Positions 1 through 6,046 of a DNA stretch of 8,959 nucleotides are shown one piece after another. The stretch's first letter is position 1. The number at the start of each line of letters is the position of its first letter. Source of the stretch: Chryseobacterium sp. (GTDB taxonomy: Bacteria > Bacteroidota > Bacteroidia > Flavobacteriales > Weeksellaceae). The DNA is taken from the NCBI GenBank assembly GCA_017989575.1, contig JAGNPP010000090.1, positions 1 through 8,959 on the forward strand, written 5' to 3'. The notes beneath the pieces are model-generated. The model was not told where the DNA came from, made no database searches, and saw only the letters and a list, made by a program, of their open reading frames with translations. Both the position numbers and the translations under genes were made by a program.

Positions 1-1
1 A

Positions 2-436
2 AGTTGCAGCGCCAAGGAAAACAGCGTGATGATCATTGATTAACGGATCTCCTAATTCGTCTTTTTTATAGCAAAGATCAAAAATAGTAACTGGAGATTT
101 AAGGCCTTCTTCCACGCCCAATCTCTGAGCCATACTTCCTGCGACGTAATTACGAACAACCATTTCCAAAGGAATAATGTCCACTTTTTTCACCAATTGC
201 TCTCTGTCATCCAGTTTTGCAATTAGGTGCGTTGGGATTCCGTTTTCTGCAAGATATCCGAAAATAAGGGTTGAAATTGCGTTGTTCAATTCGCCTTTTC
301 TATCGAATTGTCCGCGTTTCTGTGCGTTGAAGGCTGTAGCATCATCTTTGTAACGTACAACGACTTCGTCAGGGTTTTCAGTAGAGAAAACCTGCTTAGC
401 TTTACCTTCGTAAAGCATTTCTTTCTTTTGACTCAT
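2..436 (-). CDS. purC: Phosphoribosylaminoimidazole-succinocarboxamide synthase (SAICAR synthetase), N-terminal part; cut by left window edge
   Basis: PurC performs the ATP-dependent ligation of aspartate to CAIR, giving SAICAR, in cytoplasmic de novo purine synthesis. Reading the minus strand from the ATG at 436 gives 145 codons with no stop before the window edge, about 60% of the usual length of roughly 240 residues. The start MSQKKEMLYEGKAKQVFSTE matches the family's nucleotide-binding opening (Y-x-GKAK-x-V-[FY]-S). FDRKG follows at residues 44-48. The family signature IIPLEMVVRNYVAGS lies at 87-101, and an FDL...DP segment that aligns with E. coli PurC at 119-131. The ATG at 436 is chosen because the protein begins exactly where other PurC proteins do. 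Upstream is a leader of about 75 bases with a possible promoter, and before that the terminator of the nuclease gene, so purC is probably transcribed separately. The second PurC signature lies outside the window. Identity is very secure. Confidence 0.96.
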   Translation of the reverse strand, partial: MSQKKEMLYEGKAKQVFSTENPDEVVVRYKDDATAFNAQKRGQFDRKGELNNAISTLIFGYLAENGIPTHLIAKLDDREQLVKKVDIIPLEMVVRNYVAGSMAQRLGVEEGLKSPVTIFDLCYKKDELGDPLINDHHAVFLGAAT

Positions 437-513
437 AATTACTTTCATTTTTCTAAATAGAAGTCGCTTTCATTACGATCTCCATTCAAACTTTTTACTA
501 TTAGATTTACGCA

Positions 514-543
514 CAAATTTATGAAATTATTTGTTAAATCTAA
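514..543 (-). promoter_or_regulatory. Candidate Bacteroidota-type promoter for purC
   Basis: The minus strand at 521-514 reads TAAATTTG, an exact match to the Bacteroidota -7 consensus TAnnTTTG. No clean TTG sits at the right distance upstream; only a weak TTTAG at 543-539, about 19 bases away. Transcription would begin near 505-510 and leave a leader of about 70 bases before the purC ATG at 436. No riboswitch-like fold was recognised in that leader. The support is one good box and a sensible position. Confidence 0.4.
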
Positions 544-590
544 ATCGATAAAAACGATGGTTCTGTTTATAAATTCAAAGCTGTCATTAA

Positions 591-620
591 ACAAAAAACT
601 CCTTAAAAAATTAAGGAGTT
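591..620 (-). terminator. Rho-independent terminator of the secreted nuclease gene
   Basis: A perfect 10-bp inverted repeat has arms AACTCCTTAA at 597-606 and TTAAGGAGTT at 611-620, with a 4-base loop. On the minus strand the hairpin is followed directly by TTTTTTG. It starts 22 bases after the nuclease stop codon and lies before the proposed purC promoter, so it separates the two transcripts. Confidence 0.88.
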
Positions 621-642
621 CATTAATGAAAATTTTATGTTT

Positions 643-2496
643 TTACTTTTTGATAAACTTGATTGATTTTCCGTCAACATTCAAAATATAGGTTCCAGAT
701 AACAACGAACCTACATTGATTGATTTTTTGTTTACGAATGGATTATTCATTTCTTTAATCAATTTTCCAGTAAGATCATAGATCTTAGCTGATTTCGCTT
801 TACTTACGTCTCCATTTACGTTGATTACCTCCGTTACAGGATTAGGATAAATATTGAATTCAAGCGAATTACTTGCAATATCATTAATTGACAAATTACC
901 TAAATTAAGGCAATAATCTGAAGCATACGAAGTCCATTCCCCAAGATCAAAAGTGGAAGTAGGATTGATTGTTCCTGACTTTCTGTAAAGCGATTTGTTT
1001 GCATTGGTATTATCCACACCTTTGCTTCCGATGGCATCTAAGGTGGTAGATTTGTATGATAATTCTACATAATTACTACCTGTAAAAGCCAAAGCTGGCG
1101 CGTTTGTCACAAATTTCGCATTGGAAACATCGAAGCAACTGAAATTTGCGTTCGGATTGATGACCACAAAACTTTCATTGTTTTCTACCTTTCCTTCTAG
1201 CTCAAATGGCTCTGCAAAAAAATAATTGTTAATCTTGAGCTGAATACCCAATTTGTATTTTGAAAGATCAACAGCGTGTCCGGTTCTGTTGACAATTTCT
1301 AAAGCTCTATTATTTCCACTTCCTTCAAGATATTTAATTATTTGTAAATCTTTTGCAAAAACATCATTCGCGAGTGTCGTTATGCTCATTGTGTTACTTT
1401 CAGGACTTTCTAAATAGGCATTGTCATAAGCTTTCACAGCGAAATTATACGTTGTCTCGGGCGTTAAATGATCCATTGTAAAAGAATTGGTTTTAGATCT
1501 CCCAACCAAAACACCATCTTGATAAATATGATAACCCAAAACATCAGATTCTGGACTTGCCTGCCAAGTGAGGTTTACAAAATATGCGGAATTTCTTTCC
1601 AAAACCAACGAAGATGGCGCAGATGGCGCAACATTATCCTCTATTTGATTCCAGATCGCATTAATCCATTCCGGGTGATCTATAAAAGGATTTCTGTTTT
1701 TTTGAATGTTAAAAACCGAATTATTTCTGTCAATTTCTCTTTGTGAAACAGGGTCTTGCAAATGCCAACTCAACAACATATCGAGGTACCATTCTTCGTA
1801 GGCTCTTTCCTCGGTGCCATCAAGAGGATTTCTGTCTTTCGTTGGATCAACATTTGTAACAAATCTGAAACTGCTTAATTTCTTTTCGTATCTCACAACA
1901 TAATACAACAATGCCCTTGCAACATCACCTTTGAATTCATTGATTGGTTCGTAAGCTCTCTCTCTGTAAGTTGATCCTGGGATATTGTTGGTTCCTTGTT
2001 TTGAGCCATTTGTAAAAGTATAGCTTGCAGTCCCTACTGTTCCGTAAGGATAATCGCTTCTCAGCTGATTAATTCTTCCATCCGTAGGGATTACGAAAAA
2101 CAAATCAGAATACATAGGATATGCGCTGTAAAAAGAACTCTGCGGCATCATATGCTCTCGATTCCAACCTAATCCTTCTGCACCAGCAGCACTTACAATA
2201 TTATCAAGCGTGTAATGATAGGCCGTTGTGCCAGTTGGATTGTTGGAATAAATATCAAGCAAATAAGTATTATTATCCACGCCATAATCATAATATCTAT
2301 CTATATCGGTCTGCCCATACAAAGTCTTCAAATCGTCGTAATGATAATTGTATGTTTTGGTTGATATGATCTCGTGAAGTTTGGTTTTCAAAGCATAGCC
2401 TGTCAAACTTTCTGTTCCCGAGTAATATTCTGCAGGAGCTTGAGCTAGTGTCAAAATCGGAAAGGCAGACAATACAAATAAGTATTTTTTCAGCAT
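643..2496 (-). CDS. Secreted endonuclease I family nuclease with FnIII, lamin-tail-like and T9SS sorting domains
   Basis: Predicted extracellular or surface nuclease of 617 residues, probably degrading DNA or RNA non-specifically for nutrition or biofilm turnover (function from the EndA/Dns/Vvn family). The start at 2496 is preferred over an in-frame ATG at 2532 because MLKKYLFVLSAFPILTLAQA is a classic signal peptide; the longer form puts 12 charged or polar residues before it. Residues 25-285 form the endonuclease I domain. NREHMMPQS (112-120) carries the expected metal ligand E114 and catalytic H115. PTDGRINQLRSDYPYG (137-152) carries the second metal ligand N143. GDVARALLYYVVRY (190-203) and the end block RNNSVFNIQKNRNPFIDHPEW (257-277) also match the family. 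Residues 291-374 look like a fibronectin III domain (LTW near 309-311, TPETTYNFAVKAYD). Residues 380-528 resemble a lamin-tail domain (ALEIVNRTG). Residues 545-617 are a type A T9SS sorting domain (IYPNPV, KIYDLTGK, LLSGTYIL, terminal KFIKK). Only a weak promoter is visible upstream (TTG near 2600, TATTATTA near 2580). Confidence 0.93.
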   Translation of the reverse strand: MLKKYLFVLSAFPILTLAQAPAEYYSGTESLTGYALKTKLHEIISTKTYNYHYDDLKTLYGQTDIDRYYDYGVDNNTYLLDIYSNNPTGTTAYHYTLDNIVSAAGAEGLGWNREHMMPQSSFYSAYPMYSDLFFVIPTDGRINQLRSDYPYGTVGTASYTFTNGSKQGTNNIPGSTYRERAYEPINEFKGDVARALLYYVVRYEKKLSSFRFVTNVDPTKDRNPLDGTEERAYEEWYLDMLLSWHLQDPVSQREIDRNNSVFNIQKNRNPFIDHPEWINAIWNQIEDNVAPSAPSSLVLERNSAYFVNLTWQASPESDVLGYHIYQDGVLVGRSKTNSFTMDHLTPETTYNFAVKAYDNAYLESPESNTMSITTLANDVFAKDLQIIKYLEGSGNNRALEIVNRTGHAVDLSKYKLGIQLKINNYFFAEPFELEGKVENNESFVVINPNANFSCFDVSNAKFVTNAPALAFTGSNYVELSYKSTTLDAIGSKGVDNTNANKSLYRKSGTINPTSTFDLGEWTSYASDYCLNLGNLSINDIASNSLEFNIYPNPVTEVINVNGDVSKAKSAKIYDLTGKLIKEMNNPFVNKKSINVGSLLSGTYILNVDGKSIKFIKK

Positions 2497-2599
2497 AATG
2501 GTATTTTTAATTATGGGGTCATAAAATATCATTTTTTTATTATATAATTTTCATTTTTAAATATTTGAATATTAATAATATTTTACATTAAAATTTCAA

Positions 2600-2629
2600 C
2601 AAAAAAAAATCCCCTTCTAAAAGGGGATT
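2600..2629 (-). terminator. Rho-independent terminator of the DUF349 gene
   Basis: A 9-bp inverted repeat, AATCCCCTT at 2608-2616 and AAGGGGATT at 2621-2629, encloses the loop CTAA. Its GC core is clear in an otherwise very AT-rich gap. On the minus strand the hairpin runs straight into about ten T residues and then GTTG. It begins 22 bases after the DUF349 stop codon at 2652. Confidence 0.92.
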
Positions 2630-2651
2630 CGTATTTTAAAGTATTCAAATT

Positions 2652-4550
2652 TTATTCTCCTGCGATGATGTTATGAAGTGTCACTCTCAGGCTTTCCAAT
2701 TGTTCTTTTTTGCCATCCAGTTTTTCATAAGTATCTTTCAGTAATGGATTGTCACGTTTCGCAGTTCCAAAGAACGCTAAGTTATTCTCCAATTGCACCA
2801 CTTCAGATTCCAAATCAGCAATTTGATTTTTAATTTTTCTCGCTTTATCAGTCAATTGATTCTCCGTAAGATTCTCTTCTTTCAGATCAAACTCATTGAT
2901 TTTGTTGAGTTTCAGTTTCTCCCTCAGCGTTTTGTTGAATTCTGTATTGATGGACAATTTATCTTTAGGAACTTTTCCAATTGCGTTCCAAGCATTCTTG
3001 ATATTTTCGATTTTTTCTACAGAACCTTCCTCGTCAGTCAAAGTTTTAAGCTCATCTAAAAGTGCTTTTTTGTTCTTATAATTTTCTTTCCAATTGTCGC
3101 CAGTAGCATTATTTTTATCTCTGTAATTTTTGAAAAAAGTGTTGCAAGCATCACGGAAATCATCCCAAACTTTGTTTGCCTGACTTCTAGGAACGTGACC
3201 AATTTTTTTCCAATCTTCCTGAAGTTTTTTGAAAAGTGGCACTACAGTTTCCCAATCTTCAGAATTCATATTGTCCTGAGCCGTTTTTATCAAACCTTGT
3301 TTCTCCTCAAGATTATGGATTTGAGAACCTTTCAGATTTTTATAAAAATCATTTTTCGCGGTGTTGAAAGTTCTTAAGATTTGTTTAAAATCTGTCCAGT
3401 TTTGGTTTGAAACCTTCTTTGGAACTGGTCCAACTTTCAAGAATTCTGTGCGCAATTCCTCTACCCTTTTGATGGATTGCTGCCAATAGTTATGATTGAT
3501 AGATTCCGGTGCAGACAGCGTTTTGAGCTCCTCAATGATTTTATTTTTCCTTTCCAAGTTTTCCAACTGCTCGCTTTCCATTACTGCAATCAGTTCAGAT
3601 TTTCTCTCGTGGATTTTGTTTGAAATTTCTTTGAATTCCTCCCAAGTTTTCTCACGGAATTCCTCCGCAACTGGTTCAGCTTCTTCTTTCCAAAGTTTGT
3701 GCAGATATTGCAACTCATTCAAAGCTTTTTGAACCACTTTTTCTTCCAGCAATTCTTTTGCTCTGGAGATGATGTGTTGTCTTTTTTCAAGATTGTGAGC
3801 AAATTCCTGGTGAAGGAACTCTTTATTCAGATCCAACATCTCATTGAACATTTTCAGATGGTGGAAATAATTATTATTAAGGTTTTTGAATTCAGATTTT
3901 GCGACTTGTCCGGCATTTCCCCAAGCTTCTTTCACTTCTCTTATGGATTTGAAAAGATTGGTTCCAGGCTCAGAATTGGTAGAAAGATTTTTAAGCTTCT
4001 CGATGATAGATAATCGCTCATCAAGATTTTTTTGATGTTCCGCTTCCTGAGATTTGTGGAATTTATCTTGCTTTTCTCGGAAGATATTCACCAATGCAGA
4101 TAATTTTGAAGCTTCGGGATGGTGAAATTCGAAATGCTCTTCCGCATTGCCTTGCTCCACAAACTCGTGCTTTTTATCTTCGGTTTCGTCTGATATTTTA
4201 TGATTGGCTTGCTCTCTCAATGCACCAAATTTTTTCGAAAACGAATGAGCATCATCTTTATTCACAATGGATTCCATTTCGCCCAAAGTTTCTTTCAAAG
4301 ACAGATTAGAATAATTTTCTTCTGCAATTTCGATTTCCTGATGTTCAGTTTCTGGCTCAGTTTCAGTTTCTGACTTTTCCTCTGTAGCAACTTCTTCCGG
4401 TGATTGTTCTTCAACAGGGCTAACTTCAGATTCTGGTTTTTCATTTTCCGAAACTTCTTCTGGAGTCACATTCTCTACCGATTGATTTTCAGCAGGATTG
4501 ACTTCAGAATTTGGTTTTTCAATTTCAGGATTTTCGTTTTCAATACTCAT
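2652..4550 (-). CDS. DUF349 domain protein with acidic N-terminus and five helical repeats
   Basis: Cytoplasmic protein of 632 residues with no signal peptide or membrane segment. DUF349 has no established biochemical function, and none is assigned here. Residues 1-80 are a Glu/Pro/Ser-rich, probably disordered tail containing a 26-residue duplication. From 175 to about 550 the chain is built from five units that each open alike: NLDERLSIIEKLK (175), NLEKRQHIISRAK (253), NLERKNKIIEELK (331), NLEEKQGLIKTAQ (413) and NYKNKKALLDELK (490). Their spacings are 78, 78, 82 and 77 residues. Each unit has a central W, sometimes followed by a G-x-VP turn. The second to fourth then have a W-x2-F helix, best seen as DWKKIGHVP...WDDFRDACNTFF in the fourth. 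Residues 565-628 form a C-terminal coiled coil (heptad-like IADLESEVVQLENNLAFF). The start at 4550 is the only sensible ATG, with a promoter about 70 bases upstream. It is divergent from queA. A structural or RNA/ribosome-linked role is conceivable but unsupported here. Confidence 0.9.
   Translation of the reverse strand: MSIENENPEIEKPNSEVNPAENQSVENVTPEEVSENEKPESEVSPVEEQSPEEVATEEKSETETEPETEHQEIEIAEENYSNLSLKETLGEMESIVNKDDAHSFSKKFGALREQANHKISDETEDKKHEFVEQGNAEEHFEFHHPEASKLSALVNIFREKQDKFHKSQEAEHQKNLDERLSIIEKLKNLSTNSEPGTNLFKSIREVKEAWGNAGQVAKSEFKNLNNNYFHHLKMFNEMLDLNKEFLHQEFAHNLEKRQHIISRAKELLEEKVVQKALNELQYLHKLWKEEAEPVAEEFREKTWEEFKEISNKIHERKSELIAVMESEQLENLERKNKIIEELKTLSAPESINHNYWQQSIKRVEELRTEFLKVGPVPKKVSNQNWTDFKQILRTFNTAKNDFYKNLKGSQIHNLEEKQGLIKTAQDNMNSEDWETVVPLFKKLQEDWKKIGHVPRSQANKVWDDFRDACNTFFKNYRDKNNATGDNWKENYKNKKALLDELKTLTDEEGSVEKIENIKNAWNAIGKVPKDKLSINTEFNKTLREKLKLNKINEFDLKEENLTENQLTDKARKIKNQIADLESEVVQLENNLAFFGTAKRDNPLLKDTYEKLDGKKEQLESLRVTLHNIIAGE
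4368..4535 (-). repeat. Tandem 78-bp duplication in the acidic tail of the DUF349 gene
   Basis: Codons 10-35 and 36-61 are imperfect copies: IEKPNSEVNPAENQSVE... and NEKPESEVSPVEEQSPE.... At DNA level, plus-strand ACTTCAGAATTTGGTTTTTCA at 4501 aligns with ACTTCAGATTCTGGTTTTTC at 4423, exactly 78 bases apart. The duplication keeps the frame and lengthens a disordered acidic region. A shorter, diverging TETEPETEH stretch follows it. Confidence 0.75.
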
Positions 4551-4619
4551 AACAAAGCGAATTAATTGGCGATAACAACTTTTAAATGCACTAAATTAAC
4601 TGTTTTTTACAGAAAACAC

Positions 4620-4651
4620 CAAATATAAATTTAGATTTTCTCAAAAAACAA
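4620..4651 (-). promoter_or_regulatory. Bacteroidota-type promoter for the DUF349 gene
   Basis: The minus strand carries TTG at 4651-4649, a 21-base spacer, and TATATTTG at 4627-4620, an exact match to TAnnTTTG. Transcription would start near 4613, leaving a leader of about 60 bases before the ATG at 4550. It lies back to back with the queA promoter, whose -33 box begins about 50 bases away at 4700. Confidence 0.65.
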
Positions 4652-4699
4652 CAAATATTCACTAACATTCTTAATGAAAATTTAAAAATCAACAATTAC

Positions 4700-4730
4700 T
4701 TGACAAAGGCTTTCTGATGTCGTATCTTTG
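4700..4730 (+). promoter_or_regulatory. Bacteroidota-type promoter for queA
   Basis: TTG at 4700-4702, a 20-base spacer and TATCTTTG at 4723-4730 fit the Bacteroidota primary-sigma pattern TTG-N19..21-TAnnTTTG very well; the bases after TTG (ACA) even extend it toward a classic TTGACA. Transcription should begin around 4735-4738, about 55-60 bases before the queA start at 4794. This is the strongest promoter in the window. Confidence 0.8.
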
Positions 4731-4749
4731 CGCTTCCAGAAAATTTAAC

Positions 4750-4766
4750 ATCAGGCTATGCCTGGT
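4750..4766 (+). other. Short GC-rich hairpin in the queA leader
   Basis: CAGGC at 4752-4756 pairs with GCCTG at 4760-4764 around a 3-base loop; a T-G and an A-T pair extend the stem to 7 bp. It is the only GC-rich patch in the transcribed leader and is followed by an A-rich run (CAAAACAAAATAAAA). The loop holds an in-frame upstream ATG at 4758. It could merely reduce initiation at that ATG. It does not match known queuosine-linked riboswitches. Confidence 0.35.
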
Positions 4767-4793
4767 CAAAACAAAATAAAATCCGTAAATTTT

Positions 4794-5843
4794 ATGAAAA
4801 CATCTGATTTCAATTTCGATTTGCCAGAAGAATTATTGGCAGAACACCCTACAGAAAACCGTGACGAAGCAAGATTAATGGTTCTTGACAGAAAAACGGA
4901 AACCATCACACACCGTCTTTTCAAAGATGTTATCGAATATTTCGATGAGAAAGACCTTTTTATCTTTAACAATACAAAAGTTTTCCCAGCAAGATTATTC
5001 GGAAACAAAGAAAAAACAGGCGCTAAGATTGAAGTTTTCTTATTGAGAGAACTTGATGCTGAAACACGCGTTTGGGACGTTCTAGTTGATCCGGCAAGAA
5101 AAATCAGAATTGGTAACAAATTATTCTTCACAGAAGACGAATCTTTGGTTGCAGAAGTGATCGACAACACGACATCAAGAGGAAGAACTCTTAGATTCTT
5201 GTTCGACGGTTCTTACGAAGAATTCCGTTCAAAACTGACAGAACTTGGCGAAACGCCACTTCCGAAATACATCAAAAGAGAAGTTGAGCCAGAAGATGCA
5301 GAGAGATATCAAACGATCTACGCAAAAGTAGAAGGTGCGGTTGCCGCTCCAACTGCTGGTCTGCATTTCTCAAAACATTTGATGAAGAGATTGGAGATCA
5401 AAGGAATTGATTTTGCTGAGATCACGCTTCACGTTGGTTTGGGAACTTTCAACCCGATTGAAGTTGAAGATCTTTCCAAGCACAAAATGGAATCTGAAGA
5501 AGCCATCATCGATGAGAAAAATGCAGAAATCATCAACAGAGCTGTGCAAGAAGGACGTAGAGTTTGCGCCGTGGGAACAACGACAATGAGAGCTTTGGAA
5601 ACTTCGGTTTCATCTAACAAAAAAATCTCGGCTTACAGAGGTTGGACCAACAAGTTCATCTATCCGCCACACGATTTTGGTGTTGCCAATGCAATGATCA
5701 CCAACTTCCACACGCCAAAATCTACTTTGATTATGATGATCGCCGCTTTTGCGAACAAAGATTTCATAATGAGAGCTTACGAGGAAGCAATCAAAGAAAA
5801 CTACAAATTCTATTCTTATGGCGACGCAATGTTGATTCTTTAA
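4794..5843 (+). CDS. queA: tRNA preQ1(34) S-adenosylmethionine ribosyltransferase-isomerase
   Basis: QueA transfers and isomerises the ribosyl part of S-adenosylmethionine onto 7-aminomethyl-7-deazaguanine at the wobble position of GUN-anticodon tRNAs, giving epoxyqueuosine, the penultimate step of queuosine synthesis in the cytoplasm. The 349-residue product is full length for the family. Diagnostic blocks in order are LPEELLAEHP (10-19), NNTKVFPARL (59-68), GETPLPKYIKR (152-162), RYQTIYAK (171-178), GAVAAPTAGLHFS (181-193), HVGLGTFNPIE (213-223), GTTTMRALE (261-269), TNFHTPKSTLIMMIAAFA (303-320) and YSYGDAMLI (341-349). The ATG at 4794 is chosen because MKTSDFNFDLPEELLAEHP lines up with known QueA N-termini and follows an A-rich stretch; an in-frame ATG at 4758 would add 12 unrelated residues. 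Monocistronic: own promoter upstream, hairpin terminator 21 bases past the stop. No other queuosine gene is in view. Confidence 0.97.
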   Translation: MKTSDFNFDLPEELLAEHPTENRDEARLMVLDRKTETITHRLFKDVIEYFDEKDLFIFNNTKVFPARLFGNKEKTGAKIEVFLLRELDAETRVWDVLVDPARKIRIGNKLFFTEDESLVAEVIDNTTSRGRTLRFLFDGSYEEFRSKLTELGETPLPKYIKREVEPEDAERYQTIYAKVEGAVAAPTAGLHFSKHLMKRLEIKGIDFAEITLHVGLGTFNPIEVEDLSKHKMESEEAIIDEKNAEIINRAVQEGRRVCAVGTTTMRALETSVSSNKKISAYRGWTNKFIYPPHDFGVANAMITNFHTPKSTLIMMIAAFANKDFIMRAYEEAIKENYKFYSYGDAMLIL

Positions 5844-5864
5844 GATTTGAATTTTCTAATAGAG

Positions 5865-5895
5865 AATGCACAACTTTTGCGGTTGTGCATTTTTT
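5865..5895 (+). terminator. Rho-independent terminator of queA
   Basis: A perfect 10-bp inverted repeat, AATGCACAAC at 5865-5874 and GTTGTGCATT at 5882-5891, with a 7-base loop, is followed by a T tract to 5895. It begins 21 bases downstream of the queA stop codon. Confidence 0.9.
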
Positions 5896-5900
5896 ATTGT

Positions 5901-6013
5901 ACCACAAAAGCTTTGATTTGAATTTCCCGATATTTAATGAGAACACAAAATTTCCTTTTTTGGACTTTTAATGTTATTATTATTCAATTTTATTCTTTTG
6001 TGCCTTTTGTGGT
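5901..6013. repeat. Intergenic segment bounded by 10-bp inverted repeats
   Basis: ACCACAAAAG at 5901-5910 is the exact reverse complement of CTTTTGTGGT at 6004-6013. The right end also contains a short direct repeat (CTTTTGTG then CCTTTTGTGG, 5995-6012). The 93 bases between hold no convincing coding sequence and are very AT-rich. No flanking target duplication was found. It may be a small dispersed intergenic repeat or a chance match in simple sequence. It occupies the space where the promoter of the downstream lipoprotein gene should lie, and no clear TAnnTTTG box was found there. Confidence 0.35.
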
Positions 6014-6046
6014 TTTAATTTCCATTATTTTATTTAATTTCATCAG

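Noticed and set aside
453..473. Six-codon minus-strand leader ORF (MKATSI) upstream of purC
   Set aside because: Very short, no repeated regulatory codons and no attenuator-like hairpin; consistent with chance.
2497..2532. Longer N-terminus for the secreted nuclease from the ATG at 2532
   Set aside because: The extra residues (MIFYDPIIKNTI) would precede a complete signal peptide that starts with its own Met-Leu-Lys-Lys.
3699..4013. Plus-strand frame of 104 codons inside the DUF349 gene
   Set aside because: Phe/Ile-rich translation typical of the complement of a Lys/Glu-rich coiled-coil gene; no start context or domain.
4758..4793. Upstream in-frame ATG as the queA start
   Set aside because: It adds 12 residues (PGQNKIKSVNF...) absent from QueA proteins and lies inside the leader hairpin; the ATG at 4794 matches the family N-terminus.
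4735..4793. Annotating a preQ1-I riboswitch in the queA leader
   Set aside because: The hairpin loop is three bases and no downstream complement can form the required pseudoknot, so it is kept only as an unclassified hairpin.
4766..5170. Antisense reading frame of 134 codons opposite queA
   Set aside because: It overlaps a certain core gene, is Ser-rich low-complexity and has no recognisable domain; a coding shadow.
5896..6046. Canonical promoter for the lipoprotein gene
   Set aside because: No TAnnTTTG with a TTG at proper spacing was found; TTG at 5960 with TATTCAAT at 5981 is too weak to annotate.
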